Origin: Serinicoccus sediminis
GTDB taxonomy: Bacteria; Actinomycetota; Actinomycetes; Actinomycetales; Dermatophilaceae
NCBI RefSeq assembly: GCF_004153545.1
Contig: NZ_SDVA01000009.1
Location: 1 to 64,000 of the forward strand
Direction: 5' to 3'
Length of the DNA: 64,000 nucleotides
The translations under genes and the position numbers were made by a program. Positions 29,273 to 39,524 of the stretch are shown here, piece by piece. The notes beneath the pieces are model-generated. The model ran no database searches and was not told the origin of the DNA. It was given only the letters and a program-made list of their open reading frames with translations. Position 1 is the first letter of the stretch; every line of letters starts with the position of its first letter.

Positions 29273-30034
29273 ATGGGCAAGAAGCACGACGTCCTCGGGA
29301 TCGACATCGGCGGCAGCGGCATCAAGGGGGCGCCGGTCGATCTGAAGGCCGGTGAGTTCGCCACCGACCGCCAGCGCATCCCCACGCCGGAGGAGTCGAC
29401 GCCGGACGCCGTGGCGGAGGTGGTGGCCGAGATCGTCGAGAAGTTCGACGGCGACCTCGACAAGGACGCCCCGCTCGGCATCACCGTGCCCGCCGTGGTC
29501 CACCACGGGACGGTCCGGACGGCCGCCAACATCGACCCGTCGTGGATCGGCACCGACGCCGACAACCTCTTCGGCAAGGCCGTGGGCCGCCGGGTGCACG
29601 TCATGAACGACGCCGACGCCGCCGGCGTCGCGGAGATGCACTACGGCGCCGGCCGCGGCAACGACGGCGTGGTGCTGCTGACCACGCTCGGCACCGGGAT
29701 CGGCACCGCGCTGTTCATGGACGGCGAGCTGCTGCCCAACACCGAGCTGGGCCACCTGGAGCTGGACGGCCACGACGCCGAGACCAGGGCGGCGAGCAGC
29801 GCCCGGGAGAACGAAGACCTGTCCTGGGAGGAGTGGGCCGAGCGGCTGCAGCGCTACTACTCCCACGTCGAGGACCTCCTGTGGCCCGACCTCATCATCG
29901 TCGGCGGCGGGGTGTCCAAGAAGGCGGACAAGTACCTCCCCCTGCTGCACACCCGGGCCCCCATCGTGCCCGCCATGCTCAAGAACGACGCCGGCATCAT
30001 CGGCGCGGCCTGGCAGGCCAAGCACCTCGGCTGA
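29273..30034 (+). CDS. ppgK: Polyphosphate/ATP glucokinase (ROK family)
   Basis: Phosphorylates glucose using polyphosphate or ATP, an actinobacterial speciality. The 253-residue ROK protein has the ATP/polyP loop GIDIGGSGIKGAPVD, the sugar-binding region MNDADAAGVAEMHYGAG, LLTTLGTGIGTALFMDG and the metal-binding-like NTELGHLELDGHDAE, with IIVGGGVSKKADK near the end. A GGAGGA sequence precedes the ATG. Confidence 0.92.
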   Translation: MGKKHDVLGIDIGGSGIKGAPVDLKAGEFATDRQRIPTPEESTPDAVAEVVAEIVEKFDGDLDKDAPLGITVPAVVHHGTVRTAANIDPSWIGTDADNLFGKAVGRRVHVMNDADAAGVAEMHYGAGRGNDGVVLLTTLGTGIGTALFMDGELLPNTELGHLELDGHDAETRAASSARENEDLSWEEWAERLQRYYSHVEDLLWPDLIIVGGGVSKKADKYLPLLHTRAPIVPAMLKNDAGIIGAAWQAKHLG

Positions 30035-30290
30035 CGCCGGGCCACGGGGTATGCCGCCCCGGCGCGCCCGCCGCGTCCGGCCCGTCCGGCGCGTCCGGCC
30101 CGTCAGCCTTCGTCCGGCTCGTCATCCCTCGTCCGGGTCGTCATCCCTCGTCCGGCTCGTCAGCCTTCGTCCTCGTCGAGGGGGCTGCTGGTTGACCTGC
30201 CGGACGAGGGTCCGCGCCGCCAGCCGTCATTGTCCACAGATGTCGGTCGCACGCCTCCGCCCCCCGCGCAGACGTGCCAGCCTGATGGTC
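30035..30290. repeat. Intergenic 19-base tandem repeat and palindromic element 1
   Basis: Bases 30099-30174 are four tandem 19-base units of the pattern (c/g)(c/t)cgtca-c-t-cgtcc--, with two units nearly identical. Overlapping this, CCCTCGTCCGG (30145-30155) and CCGGACGAGGG (30200-30210) form perfect 11-base arms around a 44-base interior holding a second weaker pair (GTCAGCC with GGTTGAC). A related palindrome lies on the other side of the next gene. No coding gene is supported in this gap. Confidence 0.7.
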
Positions 30291-31244
30291 ATGACGCCGG
30301 CCCTGGAGGGCTTCCTCCACACCCATCACTTCGCCATCACCACCACCGAGGCCGCCTCCATCGGCATCTCGCGGGAGGTGCTCCGGTTGCTCGTGGCCCG
30401 CAAAGTCCTGACCCGGGTGGGCCGAGGAGCCTACGTGCAGACCAGCGCGCTGGAGCGCGAGCCCCACGACGCCGGGCGACATGTGCTCCGGGTCCAGGCG
30501 CTCGTGCGCAGCCGACCCGAGGACTGGGTCGCCAGTCACCTGTCGGCGGCGTTGCTCTGGGGGCTGCCGGTGCCGCAGGTGCCTCTCGATCGTTTGCACG
30601 TGTGCCACGCCCGCCCGGTCGGGACCAGCCGCCGGCGCTCCGGCTACACCGTGCACCTGTACCCCGGCGAGGAGCGGATCACCAGGCTCGAGGGCCTCCC
30701 GGTCGTCGTGGCCGCGGCGGCGGTGGTCGGCACCGCGCTGCAAGTGCCACTCGGGCCGGCCGTGGCAGCCGCGGATGCCGCCCTGCACCGCGGTCTGGTC
30801 TCCCCCGAGGGTCTCGTCGCGCAGCTTGACGCGTGGGCGCACGTCCCCCAGGTCGTCGGAGCGAGGCTGGCCGTGGCACGGGCCGACGGCCGCAGCGAGT
30901 CCCCGGGTGAGTCGCTCCTGAGGCTGATCCTCCTCGACCTGGGTCTCACCGTCATCCCGCAGCACGTCGTCCGCGACGGCGATGTCCTCGTGGCTCGGGT
31001 GGACTTCTACCTGCCCGAGCTCGGGGTGGTGCTGGAGTTCGACGGGCGGCTGAAGTACGCCGGGCACGACGGCCGGCAGGCCCTGGCTGCCGAGAAGTAC
31101 CGGGAGGACCGGATCCGGGCGCTCGGCTACGGGGTCGGGCGGCTCACCTGGGACTGCCTCACGCAGCCCGCCGTGGTGTCCGGGGTGGTCGCGCGGGCCG
31201 CCCGGAGCGCCCACCCGCACCTCATCGCCGCCCGGGCCTCCTGA
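30291..31244 (+). CDS. AbiEi-antitoxin-like/DUF559 nuclease-fold protein
   Basis: A 317-residue protein with an N-terminal winged-helix-like segment (FAITTTEAASIGISREVLRLL followed by LTRVGRGAYVQTSAL), which resembles the AbiEi-type antitoxin domain, and a C-terminal DUF559/Vsr-like endonuclease-type domain with HVVRDGDVLVARVDFYLPEL, GVVLEFDGRLKY and GYGVGRLTWDCL. Asp in VDFYLPE and Glu in VVLEFDG are the expected metal-site residues. The ATG at 30291 is chosen because CAGCCT ends seven bases ahead (leaderless style). No partner toxin gene is adjacent. Flanked on both sides by palindromic repeats. Such genes are frequent in Micrococcales with no proven role. Confidence 0.8.
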   Translation: MTPALEGFLHTHHFAITTTEAASIGISREVLRLLVARKVLTRVGRGAYVQTSALEREPHDAGRHVLRVQALVRSRPEDWVASHLSAALLWGLPVPQVPLDRLHVCHARPVGTSRRRSGYTVHLYPGEERITRLEGLPVVVAAAAVVGTALQVPLGPAVAAADAALHRGLVSPEGLVAQLDAWAHVPQVVGARLAVARADGRSESPGESLLRLILLDLGLTVIPQHVVRDGDVLVARVDFYLPELGVVLEFDGRLKYAGHDGRQALAAEKYREDRIRALGYGVGRLTWDCLTQPAVVSGVVARAARSAHPHLIAARAS

Positions 31245-31279
31245 GCACCCGGCGCGGGCCGTGGCTCGGCCGACTGTCC

Positions 31280-31367
31280 GTCAGCCGCCACGTCGGCCCT
31301 CGTCCTCGTGGTCATCACTCGTCCCCCTCGACGGGGCTGAAGGATGACCCGGAGGACGAGAGCTGAC
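31280..31367. repeat. Palindromic element 2, between DUF559 gene and guaB1
   Basis: Arms at 31299-31316 and 31343-31360 match at 16 of 18 positions as an inverted repeat (CTCGTCCTCGTGGTCATC with GATGACCCGGAGGACGAG). Outer arms GTCAGC (31280-31285) and GCTGAC (31362-31367), and an inner CCCC-TCGA-CGGGG, make a nested structure of about 88 bases. It lies between convergent genes and could act as a terminator, but it shares its layout with the element at 30145-30210. The gap 31245-31460 holds no gene. Confidence 0.7.
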
Positions 31368-31460
31368 GAACCGACCGACAGTATGGCCGGGTGACGCTCG
31401 GGGCCAGGAGGAGGTATGCCGCGGGTGCCGGCCGCGATGGGCCCGAGGCCCCCGCACCGC

Positions 31461-33627
<2,167 letters not shown>

Positions 33628-33628
<1 letters not shown>

Positions 33629-33715
33629 CGCACAGGACGCGCGGTCAGCACGCACAGGACGCGCGGTCAGCACGCACAGGACGCCTAGTCAGCACGCACA
33701 GGACGCGCGGTCAGG
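33628..33715. repeat. 22-base tandem repeat, four units
   Basis: Four adjacent 22-base units at 33628-33649, 33650-33671, 33672-33693 and 33694-33715 share the core GCACAGGACGC and GTCAG; units 1 and 2 are identical, unit 3 differs at three adjacent positions and unit 4 at its last base. It begins on the last base of the metallo-hydrolase stop codon. A single related core recurs near 57945. Confidence 0.9.
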
Positions 33716-33734
33716 CCACTCCGGACGCGTCGGG

Positions 33735-34829
33735 TCAGCCGATCCCGGCCGCGCCGAAGGCCAGACCGAGCAGGTAGGTCGCGACCGCGGCGCCGTAGCC
33801 GATGAGCAGCTGGCGCACGCCACGACCCACGGGTGAGGCGCCGGACAGCAGCCCCACCACCCCGCCGGTCACGAGCAGCGCCATCCCGACCAGCAGCATC
33901 GCCACGCCCGCTGCGGCATACCCGGTGAGACCGAGCAGGTAGGGCAGCACCGGGATGAGCGCGCCGGAGGCGAAGAAGCCGAAGCTCGCGAGAGCGGCTC
34001 CCCAGGGGTTGAGGACGGCGTCCTGCTCGTCCGCGTCGGTGGCCGCCATCGGCACCGCGTCGTCGGGTGCGGGACCACCGTGCTGCATCTGGCCGAGGAC
34101 CACGGCGGCGCGCGACCGGGCCTGGTCGTGGTCCATGCCGCGGGCGCGGTAGACGAGCTCCAGCTCGTTGCTCTGCAGGTCCAGCGCCCGCAGCGCGTCG
34201 TGGGTGCCCTGGGCCGGCTGCGAGGCGGCGAGGAGCTCGCGGGCCGAGCGCACCGAGATGTACTCCCCCGCCCCCATCGACAGCGCCCCGGCCAGCAGCC
34301 CGGCCATGCCCGCCGCCAGGACGACCGCGCCCGACACGCCGGTGCCGGCCATGCCCATGATGAGCGCCAGGTTGGACACCAGGCCGTCGTTGGCGCCGAA
34401 GACGGCGGCGCGGAAGTTGCCGGACAGCTGCAGCCGCCCCCGCGCTGCCAGCCCCCGCAGCACCTCCTCGTGCACCTGCTCGTCGGCCGCCATCGAGGAC
34501 GCGGCGTCGTGCTCGCCGGCGTACTGGTTGTCCGACTTGGACCGCTGGAGCAGGGCGAGGACGAAGACCATCCCGAAACGCCGGGCCAGCCAGGTCTGCA
34601 CCCGGTGCGCCAGGGTGGCGCGGGGGGCGGGGGTGGCCCGGTCGCCCAGCAGGGTCTCCCAGTGCTGGGCGTGCCGCTGCTCGGCGTCGGCGAGCCCGGT
34701 GAGGATGGCCCGCTCCTCCCCCTGCCGCCGGGCCGCCAGGTCGCGGAAGGTCTGGATGTTGGCGTGCTCGTCGGCCAGGTGGCGTCGCCACCGGCGGACG
34801 TCGGTCGGGCGGGGTTCCGTCGTCGTCAC
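33735..34829 (-). CDS. VIT1/CCC1 family transporter with ferritin-like N-terminus
   Basis: A 364-residue membrane protein. Residues 10-70 look like an Rbr/ferritin-like helical pair (RHLADEHANIQTFRDLAARR and LADAEQRHAQHWETLL) with Glu and His that could bind iron; the rest is a VIT1/CCC1 module with LSGNFRAAVFGANDGLVSNL, GALSMGAGEYISVRS and several hydrophobic segments, implying iron or manganese export. The GTG start follows TAGACT by eight bases, so it is leaderless. Divergent from rnpB. Confidence 0.87.
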   Translation of the reverse strand: MTTTEPRPTDVRRWRRHLADEHANIQTFRDLAARRQGEERAILTGLADAEQRHAQHWETLLGDRATPAPRATLAHRVQTWLARRFGMVFVLALLQRSKSDNQYAGEHDAASSMAADEQVHEEVLRGLAARGRLQLSGNFRAAVFGANDGLVSNLALIMGMAGTGVSGAVVLAAGMAGLLAGALSMGAGEYISVRSARELLAASQPAQGTHDALRALDLQSNELELVYRARGMDHDQARSRAAVVLGQMQHGGPAPDDAVPMAATDADEQDAVLNPWGAALASFGFFASGALIPVLPYLLGLTGYAAAGVAMLLVGMALLVTGGVVGLLSGASPVGRGVRQLLIGYGAAVATYLLGLAFGAAGIG

Positions 34830-34879
34830 GTGGGTGGAGTCTACGCTCCGCGCCTCGGGCCGCTATCCTGCTCGACGTG

Positions 34880-35266
34880 GATGAGTCGGCCAGGCGGCCG
34901 CGTCGGGCACCCTCGGGTGACCCGCCGAGGAACGTCCGGGCTCCACAGGGCACGGTGGTGGCTAACAGCCACCCGGGGTGACCCGCGGGACAGTGCCACA
35001 GAGAGCAGACCGCCCACCGCCCCGGCGGTGGGTGAGGGTGAAACGGTGGTGTAAGAGACCACCAGCACGCCAGGTGACTGGCGTGGCTCGGTAAACCCCA
35101 CCTGGAGCAAGACCAGACAGTGCGCGTCCGAGGGCTGCCCGCCCGAGCGCACGGGTAGGTCGCTGGAGGCGTGCGGCGACGCACGCCCGAGATGGATGGT
35201 CGCCACCCTCGCAGGGCCGGTGACGGCGCGAGGGGACAGAACCCGGCGTACCGGCCGGCTCATCCA
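34880..35266 (+). ncRNA. rnpB: RNase P RNA (bacterial class A)
   Basis: The catalytic RNA that matures tRNA 5' ends. Conserved blocks are GAGGAACGTCCGGGCTCCAC, GGTGGTGGCTAACAGCCACC, GGGACAGTGCCACAGAGAGC and near the end GGACAGAACCCGGCGTAC. The terminal helix pairs GAGTCGGCC at 34883 with GGCCGGCTC at 35253. TATCCT at 34864-34869 is a fitting -10 box. About 390 bases; the ends are approximate. G/C hairpins follow after 35270 and may terminate it. Confidence 0.95.
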
Positions 35267-35312
35267 CCCCCGCGGGTGCACCCGGGATGCCGGGGGCACC
35301 CCGATGGTGGCC

Positions 35313-35456
35313 TCAGAGGTGCAGCGCGCCCGTCGCGAGGTCGACGAGCACGAAGATCGCGGTGACGATGAGCAGGCCGACCATCAGCCACGTGAGGCCG
35401 CGGCCGAAACTACCTCGCTGGGCGCTGGCCGGGGTGGAGGTCTTCGAGTTCGTCAT
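35313..35456 (-). CDS. Small single-pass membrane protein (47 residues)
   Basis: A 47-residue reading frame, starting MTNSKTSTPASAQRGSFGRG and continuing with one hydrophobic segment (LTWLMVGLLIVTAIFVLVDL). CAGGAT lies six bases ahead of the ATG. It sits 12 bases beyond the HAD gene's stop codon on the same strand. Function unknown; the transmembrane pattern and codon use suggest it is real. Confidence 0.6.
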   Translation of the reverse strand: MTNSKTSTPASAQRGSFGRGLTWLMVGLLIVTAIFVLVDLATGALHL

Positions 35457-35468
35457 ACCACGATCCTG

Positions 35469-36296
35469 TCACATCCCACGGGCGTCGAGCAGCGCGGTCA
35501 GGGTGGCGGCGACACCGTCCTCGTCGTTGCTCGGCACCACCTCGTCGGCGAGGGCCAGCACCTCGGGGTGCGCGTTGGCGACGGCGTGGGCGCGCCCCGC
35601 CCACTCCAGCATCGGTATGTCGTTGAGCATGTCCCCGAACGCCCACACCTCGTGCGGCGCGACCGGGGGGTCCTGCTCGGCGCACCAGGTGAGCAGCGCC
35701 AGCGCCTTGGTGACCCCTCGACCGGTGACCTCGCCGAGCTGGACGGCGCCGGAGTTGGCCACCTCGGCCCGCTCCCCCACCACCTCTGCCACCCGGGCGC
35801 TGATCTGCTCGGTGCTCCAGTCGAGGTGCCGGACGAGGATCTTGCCGGCCGGCTCCCGCGCGAGCTCGTCGATGCCGCCGACCAGCCACTGGCCGTCGGT
35901 CCGGTCGTTGTGCCGTCGGAAGTGCGGCTCCCGGGCGAAGCCCCGCACCGACTCGGTCGCCAGGGCGGACTCGGGCATGGCCTGCTTCAGCTCGGTGAGC
36001 AAGGCGCCGACGAGCTCGGCGGGCATGAGCCGGTGGCTGAGGATCTCGCGGCGCGCGACGTCGTAGGTGAAGGCGCCGTTGCCGCACAGGGCGACCGCCT
36101 CCACCCCCAGGTCGCTCAGCTCGTCCATCCACCGGGGCGGGCGTGCGGTCACCAGCACCACCCGCACCCCGGCGGAGGTGCACCGGGCCAGCACCGCCCG
36201 GGTGCGGTCGGAGACCGTGCCGTCCGTGCGCAGGAGGGTGCCGTCGCAGTCCGAGGCCACGACCCGCACCTGCTGCCGGTCGGCTCCGGGCCTCAT
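35469..36296 (-). CDS. HAD-superfamily phosphatase (Cof type)
   Basis: A 275-residue haloacid-dehalogenase-like hydrolase with motif I ASDCDGTLLRTDGTVS, motif II VVLVTARPPRW, a type IIB cap, and motif III/IV GRGVTKALALL and FGDMLNDIPMLEWAG. Probably dephosphorylates sugar phosphates or cofactors; the substrate is not clear. The ATG overlaps the RNB ribonuclease stop as ATGA. Confidence 0.9.
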   Translation of the reverse strand: MRPGADRQQVRVVASDCDGTLLRTDGTVSDRTRAVLARCTSAGVRVVLVTARPPRWMDELSDLGVEAVALCGNGAFTYDVARREILSHRLMPAELVGALLTELKQAMPESALATESVRGFAREPHFRRHNDRTDGQWLVGGIDELAREPAGKILVRHLDWSTEQISARVAEVVGERAEVANSGAVQLGEVTGRGVTKALALLTWCAEQDPPVAPHEVWAFGDMLNDIPMLEWAGRAHAVANAHPEVLALADEVVPSNDEDGVAATLTALLDARGM

Positions 36297-37759
36297 CGCC
36301 CCTCCTGCCCGACGACCCGCAGGTCCACCTCGCCCGCCAGGATGTCGGCGCGCTCCACGCGGACGGTCACGGCGCTGCCCAGCGGGGCGGTGCCGGTCGC
36401 CACGTCGCTCACGGGCGGGTCGACCAGCTGCACCAGCACGCGCCCGCCGTCGACGCCGTCGACGACGACCGCCGCGAAGTCCTGACCGACCCGGTCGCTG
36501 AGCACCGCCGCCTCGACCGCCGTCAGGCACGCCCGGTCGACCGCCCTGGCCCGCCGCCCGGTCTCCTCCATGACCTCCGGCAGCCCCGGCAGCGCCTCCC
36601 GGGCCCAGGCCGGCACCTCCCGCCCGGCGCACAGCGCCTCGCAGACCGCCAGGCCGAAGCGGTCGACCAGGCGGCGCAGGGGCGCGGTGACGTGGGCGTA
36701 GGGCGCGGCGATGGCGGCCTGCACCTGCTCGTCCTCCGGCGGCGGCTCGCCGTCGAAGGCGGTGTAGCCGGCGCCCCGGAAGAGGGAGGTGGCGGCGTTG
36801 ACGATCGCGAGGTGCCGGGTGTCGGACCGGTCGAGCGTGCGGAGGAACTCGCCGTACGGCATACCCTCCGGCCAGTGGGCGCCCAGCGCCTCCACCTCGC
36901 GCCGGAAGCGTGCCACCGCGCCCTCCCCCGGCTCCGGCATCGTCCGCAGGATGCCGACCCGGCCGTCGAGCATCATCCGGGCGGCGACCATGCCGGTGAG
37001 CAGTGAGATCTGCGCGTTCCAGTCCTCCGCCGGAAGCATCGGCCGCAGCCTCAGGGTGTAGTCGCAGCCCCCCTCGGTGCTGACCCCCACCTCCTGCTCG
37101 GGCATGGGCAGGCTGGCCCCGCCCCGCGCGACCTCGCGCGCCACCCTCAGCTCACCGACCTCCCTGAGCAGCTGCAGGGTCTCCTCCGCGTCCCCGCCGT
37201 CGACGAGGTCCTGGACCTCGTCGTAGGTGTAGCGGCGGCGGGAGCGGACCATGGCGCGGTAGAGCTCGGCCGACTCGCGGGAGCCGTCGGCGGCCAGCCG
37301 GATGTCCCAGACGTATGCCGGTCGCACCGCGTCCGGGAGCAGGCTCGCCGCCTCCTCGCTCAAGGCCGGCGGGTGGAGCGGCACGCGGGTGTCGGGGCAG
37401 TAGACCGTCTGCCCGCGCAACCGGGTCTCGGCGTCCAGCGCGCCGCCCTCGACGAGGAAGGCGGGGACGTCGGCGATGGCGTAGCGGACCCGGTAGCCGG
37501 AGCCGGCACGCTCCAGGTGCAGGGCCTGGTCGAGGTCCATCGAGCCCGGCGGGTCGACGGTGACGAACCCGACCCCGGTCTCGTCCCGCTCCGGCAGGTC
37601 CGGGGCGGCGATCCCCTGCTCCACCTCGGCCAGGGCGGCGTCGGGGAAGACCTGCCGGACCTCGAGCTCGTCGCGGGCCTGCTGGAACGCCCGGGCGAGC
37701 AGCCGGCCGGTCCCTGACGTGGTCGGGTCGCAGGCCAGGCTCGTCGCTCGCTCCACCAT
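36293..37759 (-). CDS. RNB-domain ribonuclease
   Basis: A 488-residue 3'-5' exoribonuclease of the RNase II/R superfamily. The catalytic Asp cluster is in FVTVDPPGSMDLDQALHLE, with IADVPAFLVEGG, and the later HVTAPLRRLVDRFGLAVCEAL. It is shorter than E. coli RNase II and R, lacking N-terminal cold-shock domains. TAGGGT ends seven bases before the ATG, so the mRNA is leaderless; the divergent yaaA has the same arrangement. Confidence 0.9.
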   Translation of the reverse strand: MVERATSLACDPTTSGTGRLLARAFQQARDELEVRQVFPDAALAEVEQGIAAPDLPERDETGVGFVTVDPPGSMDLDQALHLERAGSGYRVRYAIADVPAFLVEGGALDAETRLRGQTVYCPDTRVPLHPPALSEEAASLLPDAVRPAYVWDIRLAADGSRESAELYRAMVRSRRRYTYDEVQDLVDGGDAEETLQLLREVGELRVAREVARGGASLPMPEQEVGVSTEGGCDYTLRLRPMLPAEDWNAQISLLTGMVAARMMLDGRVGILRTMPEPGEGAVARFRREVEALGAHWPEGMPYGEFLRTLDRSDTRHLAIVNAATSLFRGAGYTAFDGEPPPEDEQVQAAIAAPYAHVTAPLRRLVDRFGLAVCEALCAGREVPAWAREALPGLPEVMEETGRRARAVDRACLTAVEAAVLSDRVGQDFAAVVVDGVDGGRVLVQLVDPPVSDVATGTAPLGSAVTVRVERADILAGEVDLRVVGQEGR

Positions 37760-37807
37760 GGCGCCCACCCTACGTCGGGGCACCGACACCTGCCCTACCC
37801 TGACGCG

Positions 37808-38560
37808 GTGCTCATCCTGCTCCCGCCGTCCGAGTCCAAGCGGACCCGCACCCGCGGCTCCGCCCTGCGCCCGGAAACCCTGTCCGCGCCCGCCCTGACC
37901 GGTCCGCGCGAGCAGGTGGCCTCCGCGTTGGCCCAGGTCAGCGCCGGGCCCGAGGCCGCGCGGGTCCTCGGGGTCAGCCCCACCCTGACCGAGGAGATCG
38001 CGCGCAACACCCGGCTGCGCACGGCGCCGACCCTGCCGGCCCGCGACCTCTACTCCGGCGTGCTCTACGACGCTCTCGACCTCGCGTCGCTCGGGCCCGC
38101 GGCGTCGCGGCGGGCGACGTCGCGGCTGAGGGTGGTCTCCGCGCTCTACGGCGTCGTCCGGATGACGGACCGGCTCGCGCCCTACCGTCTCTCCATGGCC
38201 GTCAACCTGCCCGGGGTGGGGCCCCTGGGGGGCTTCTGGAGGTCGCACCTGGACCCGGTGCTCACCGAGGCGGCCGGGCGCGGGCTCGTCGTCGACTGCC
38301 GATCCAGCACGTATGCCGCGGCGTGGGCCCCCGACGCCGGCTCGGCGCTGGCCCGTCGCTGGGTGCACGTGCGGGTGCCCGGCGCCACGCACATGGCCAA
38401 GCACACCCGCGGTCTCGTGGCGCGCGCCCTGTGCGAGGAGCCGGCCGACCCCCGGCGCCCGGACGCGCTGGCGGAGGTGCTGGCGGGCACCGTCGACGTC
38501 GAGCTCCAGGAGCCCCGCCGGCCCGGGTCGCCCTGGGTCCTGGACGCCCTGCCCTCCTGA
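37808..38560 (+). CDS. yaaA: Peroxide stress protein YaaA
   Basis: A 250-residue member of the YaaA/DUF328 family, which limits free iron and DNA damage under peroxide stress in E. coli and has a DNA-binding fold. Family features are MLILLPPSESKR, LYSGVLYDALDL, VVSALYGVVRMTDRLAPYRL and VDCRSSTYAAAW. The GTG start follows TACCCT by six bases. Fits with ahpE and katA elsewhere in the window but is not linked to them in an operon. Confidence 0.88.
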   Translation: MLILLPPSESKRTRTRGSALRPETLSAPALTGPREQVASALAQVSAGPEAARVLGVSPTLTEEIARNTRLRTAPTLPARDLYSGVLYDALDLASLGPAASRRATSRLRVVSALYGVVRMTDRLAPYRLSMAVNLPGVGPLGGFWRSHLDPVLTEAAGRGLVVDCRSSTYAAAWAPDAGSALARRWVHVRVPGATHMAKHTRGLVARALCEEPADPRRPDALAEVLAGTVDVELQEPRRPGSPWVLDALPS

Positions 38561-38587
38561 CCGGACCCCTCCCGGGAGGCGGGCGGC

Positions 38588-39514
38588 TCAGCGCTCGGGC
38601 CGGCGTGCCACCACGCTCAGCGCCACCGGCACCTGCGAGCGCCACGGCTCGGGCAGCACCCAGTCCTCTCCCTCCGGCGTCATCGAGGGGTGCGCCGGCC
38701 AGGGCAGGTCCTGGTGCTCCCCGACGTGCTCCAGCCGTAGCCCGGCGTCGATCAGCGCGCCGAGGATCTCGCTCAGCGAGTGCGACCACTCGACGTTGCG
38801 CGGCTGGGTGATGGGCGCGACATCGCCGTCGGTGTAGGTCGTGCCGTCGACGTAGGTGAAGCTCTCCCCCGGCGGCAGCGGGAAGTAGGCGTAGGCCGGG
38901 GTCATCGTGCCCGCGTCGGTGTCGCCCATGACGTTGAGCATGGGGTGGCTGTCCCGCAGGAGGAAGGTGCCACCGGGGCGCAGCAGCGCGGCGACCTGCC
39001 GGCCCCAGGTGGCGAGGTCCTGCAGCCAGCAGATCGTCCCGATCGAGGTGTGCACGTGGTCGAAGGTCGCCCCCACGGCCGCCGCCGCGTCCAGCACGTT
39101 GGCCTCGACGTAGCGGATGTCCGCACCGGCGCGGGTCGCGAGGTCCCGGGCGACCCGCAGCGACTCGGGCGACAGGTCGACGCCGGTGCAGGTGGCGCCG
39201 CGCCGCGCCAGGCCCAGGGTGTCGGTCCCGAGGTGGCACTGCAGGTGGCACACGTCCAGCCCGTCGAGGCGGGGTATGCCGTCACCCCCGTCCCGCAGCG
39301 CCTCCGGCAGGTGCGGGGCGAGGATCTGCAGGTCGCGCCGGATGACGGAGCCGACCCGGGTGGGGTCGGCCACCCAGCCCTCCAGGTCGTAGTGGGCACT
39401 GGCGGCGTGCACCTGCGCGCGGCCGTCCCAGTTGTCGCGGTTGAGGGCATACCCCTCGTCCGCACCCACCCGGGCGCGCTCCATGGGCGTGAGGTCCTCC
39501 GGCACCGTGCTCAT
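38588..39514 (-). CDS. SAM-dependent class I methyltransferase
   Basis: A 308-residue methyltransferase with motif I-like VCHLQCHLGTDTLGLARRG, the acidic residue after strand 2 in CTGVDLSPESL, and motif at EANVLDAAA. The substrate is unknown; the N-terminal YALNRDNWDGRAQVHAASAH segment is typical of a small actinobacterial subfamily. TAGGGT ends seven bases before the ATG (leaderless). Its stop lies 28 bases from the convergent yaaA stop. Confidence 0.85.
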   Translation of the reverse strand: MSTVPEDLTPMERARVGADEGYALNRDNWDGRAQVHAASAHYDLEGWVADPTRVGSVIRRDLQILAPHLPEALRDGGDGIPRLDGLDVCHLQCHLGTDTLGLARRGATCTGVDLSPESLRVARDLATRAGADIRYVEANVLDAAAAVGATFDHVHTSIGTICWLQDLATWGRQVAALLRPGGTFLLRDSHPMLNVMGDTDAGTMTPAYAYFPLPPGESFTYVDGTTYTDGDVAPITQPRNVEWSHSLSEILGALIDAGLRLEHVGEHQDLPWPAHPSMTPEGEDWVLPEPWRSQVPVALSVVARRPER

Positions 39515-39524
39515 GCCCTCGACC

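Noticed and set aside
30291-31244. Complete AbiE-type toxin-antitoxin pair
   Set aside because: No AbiEii-type nucleotidyltransferase toxin gene adjoins; the C-terminal domain is nuclease-like instead.
30145-31360. Possible insertion sequence with inverted ends
   Set aside because: Each palindrome is complete by itself, no target-site duplication is seen, and the gene between is not a transposase.
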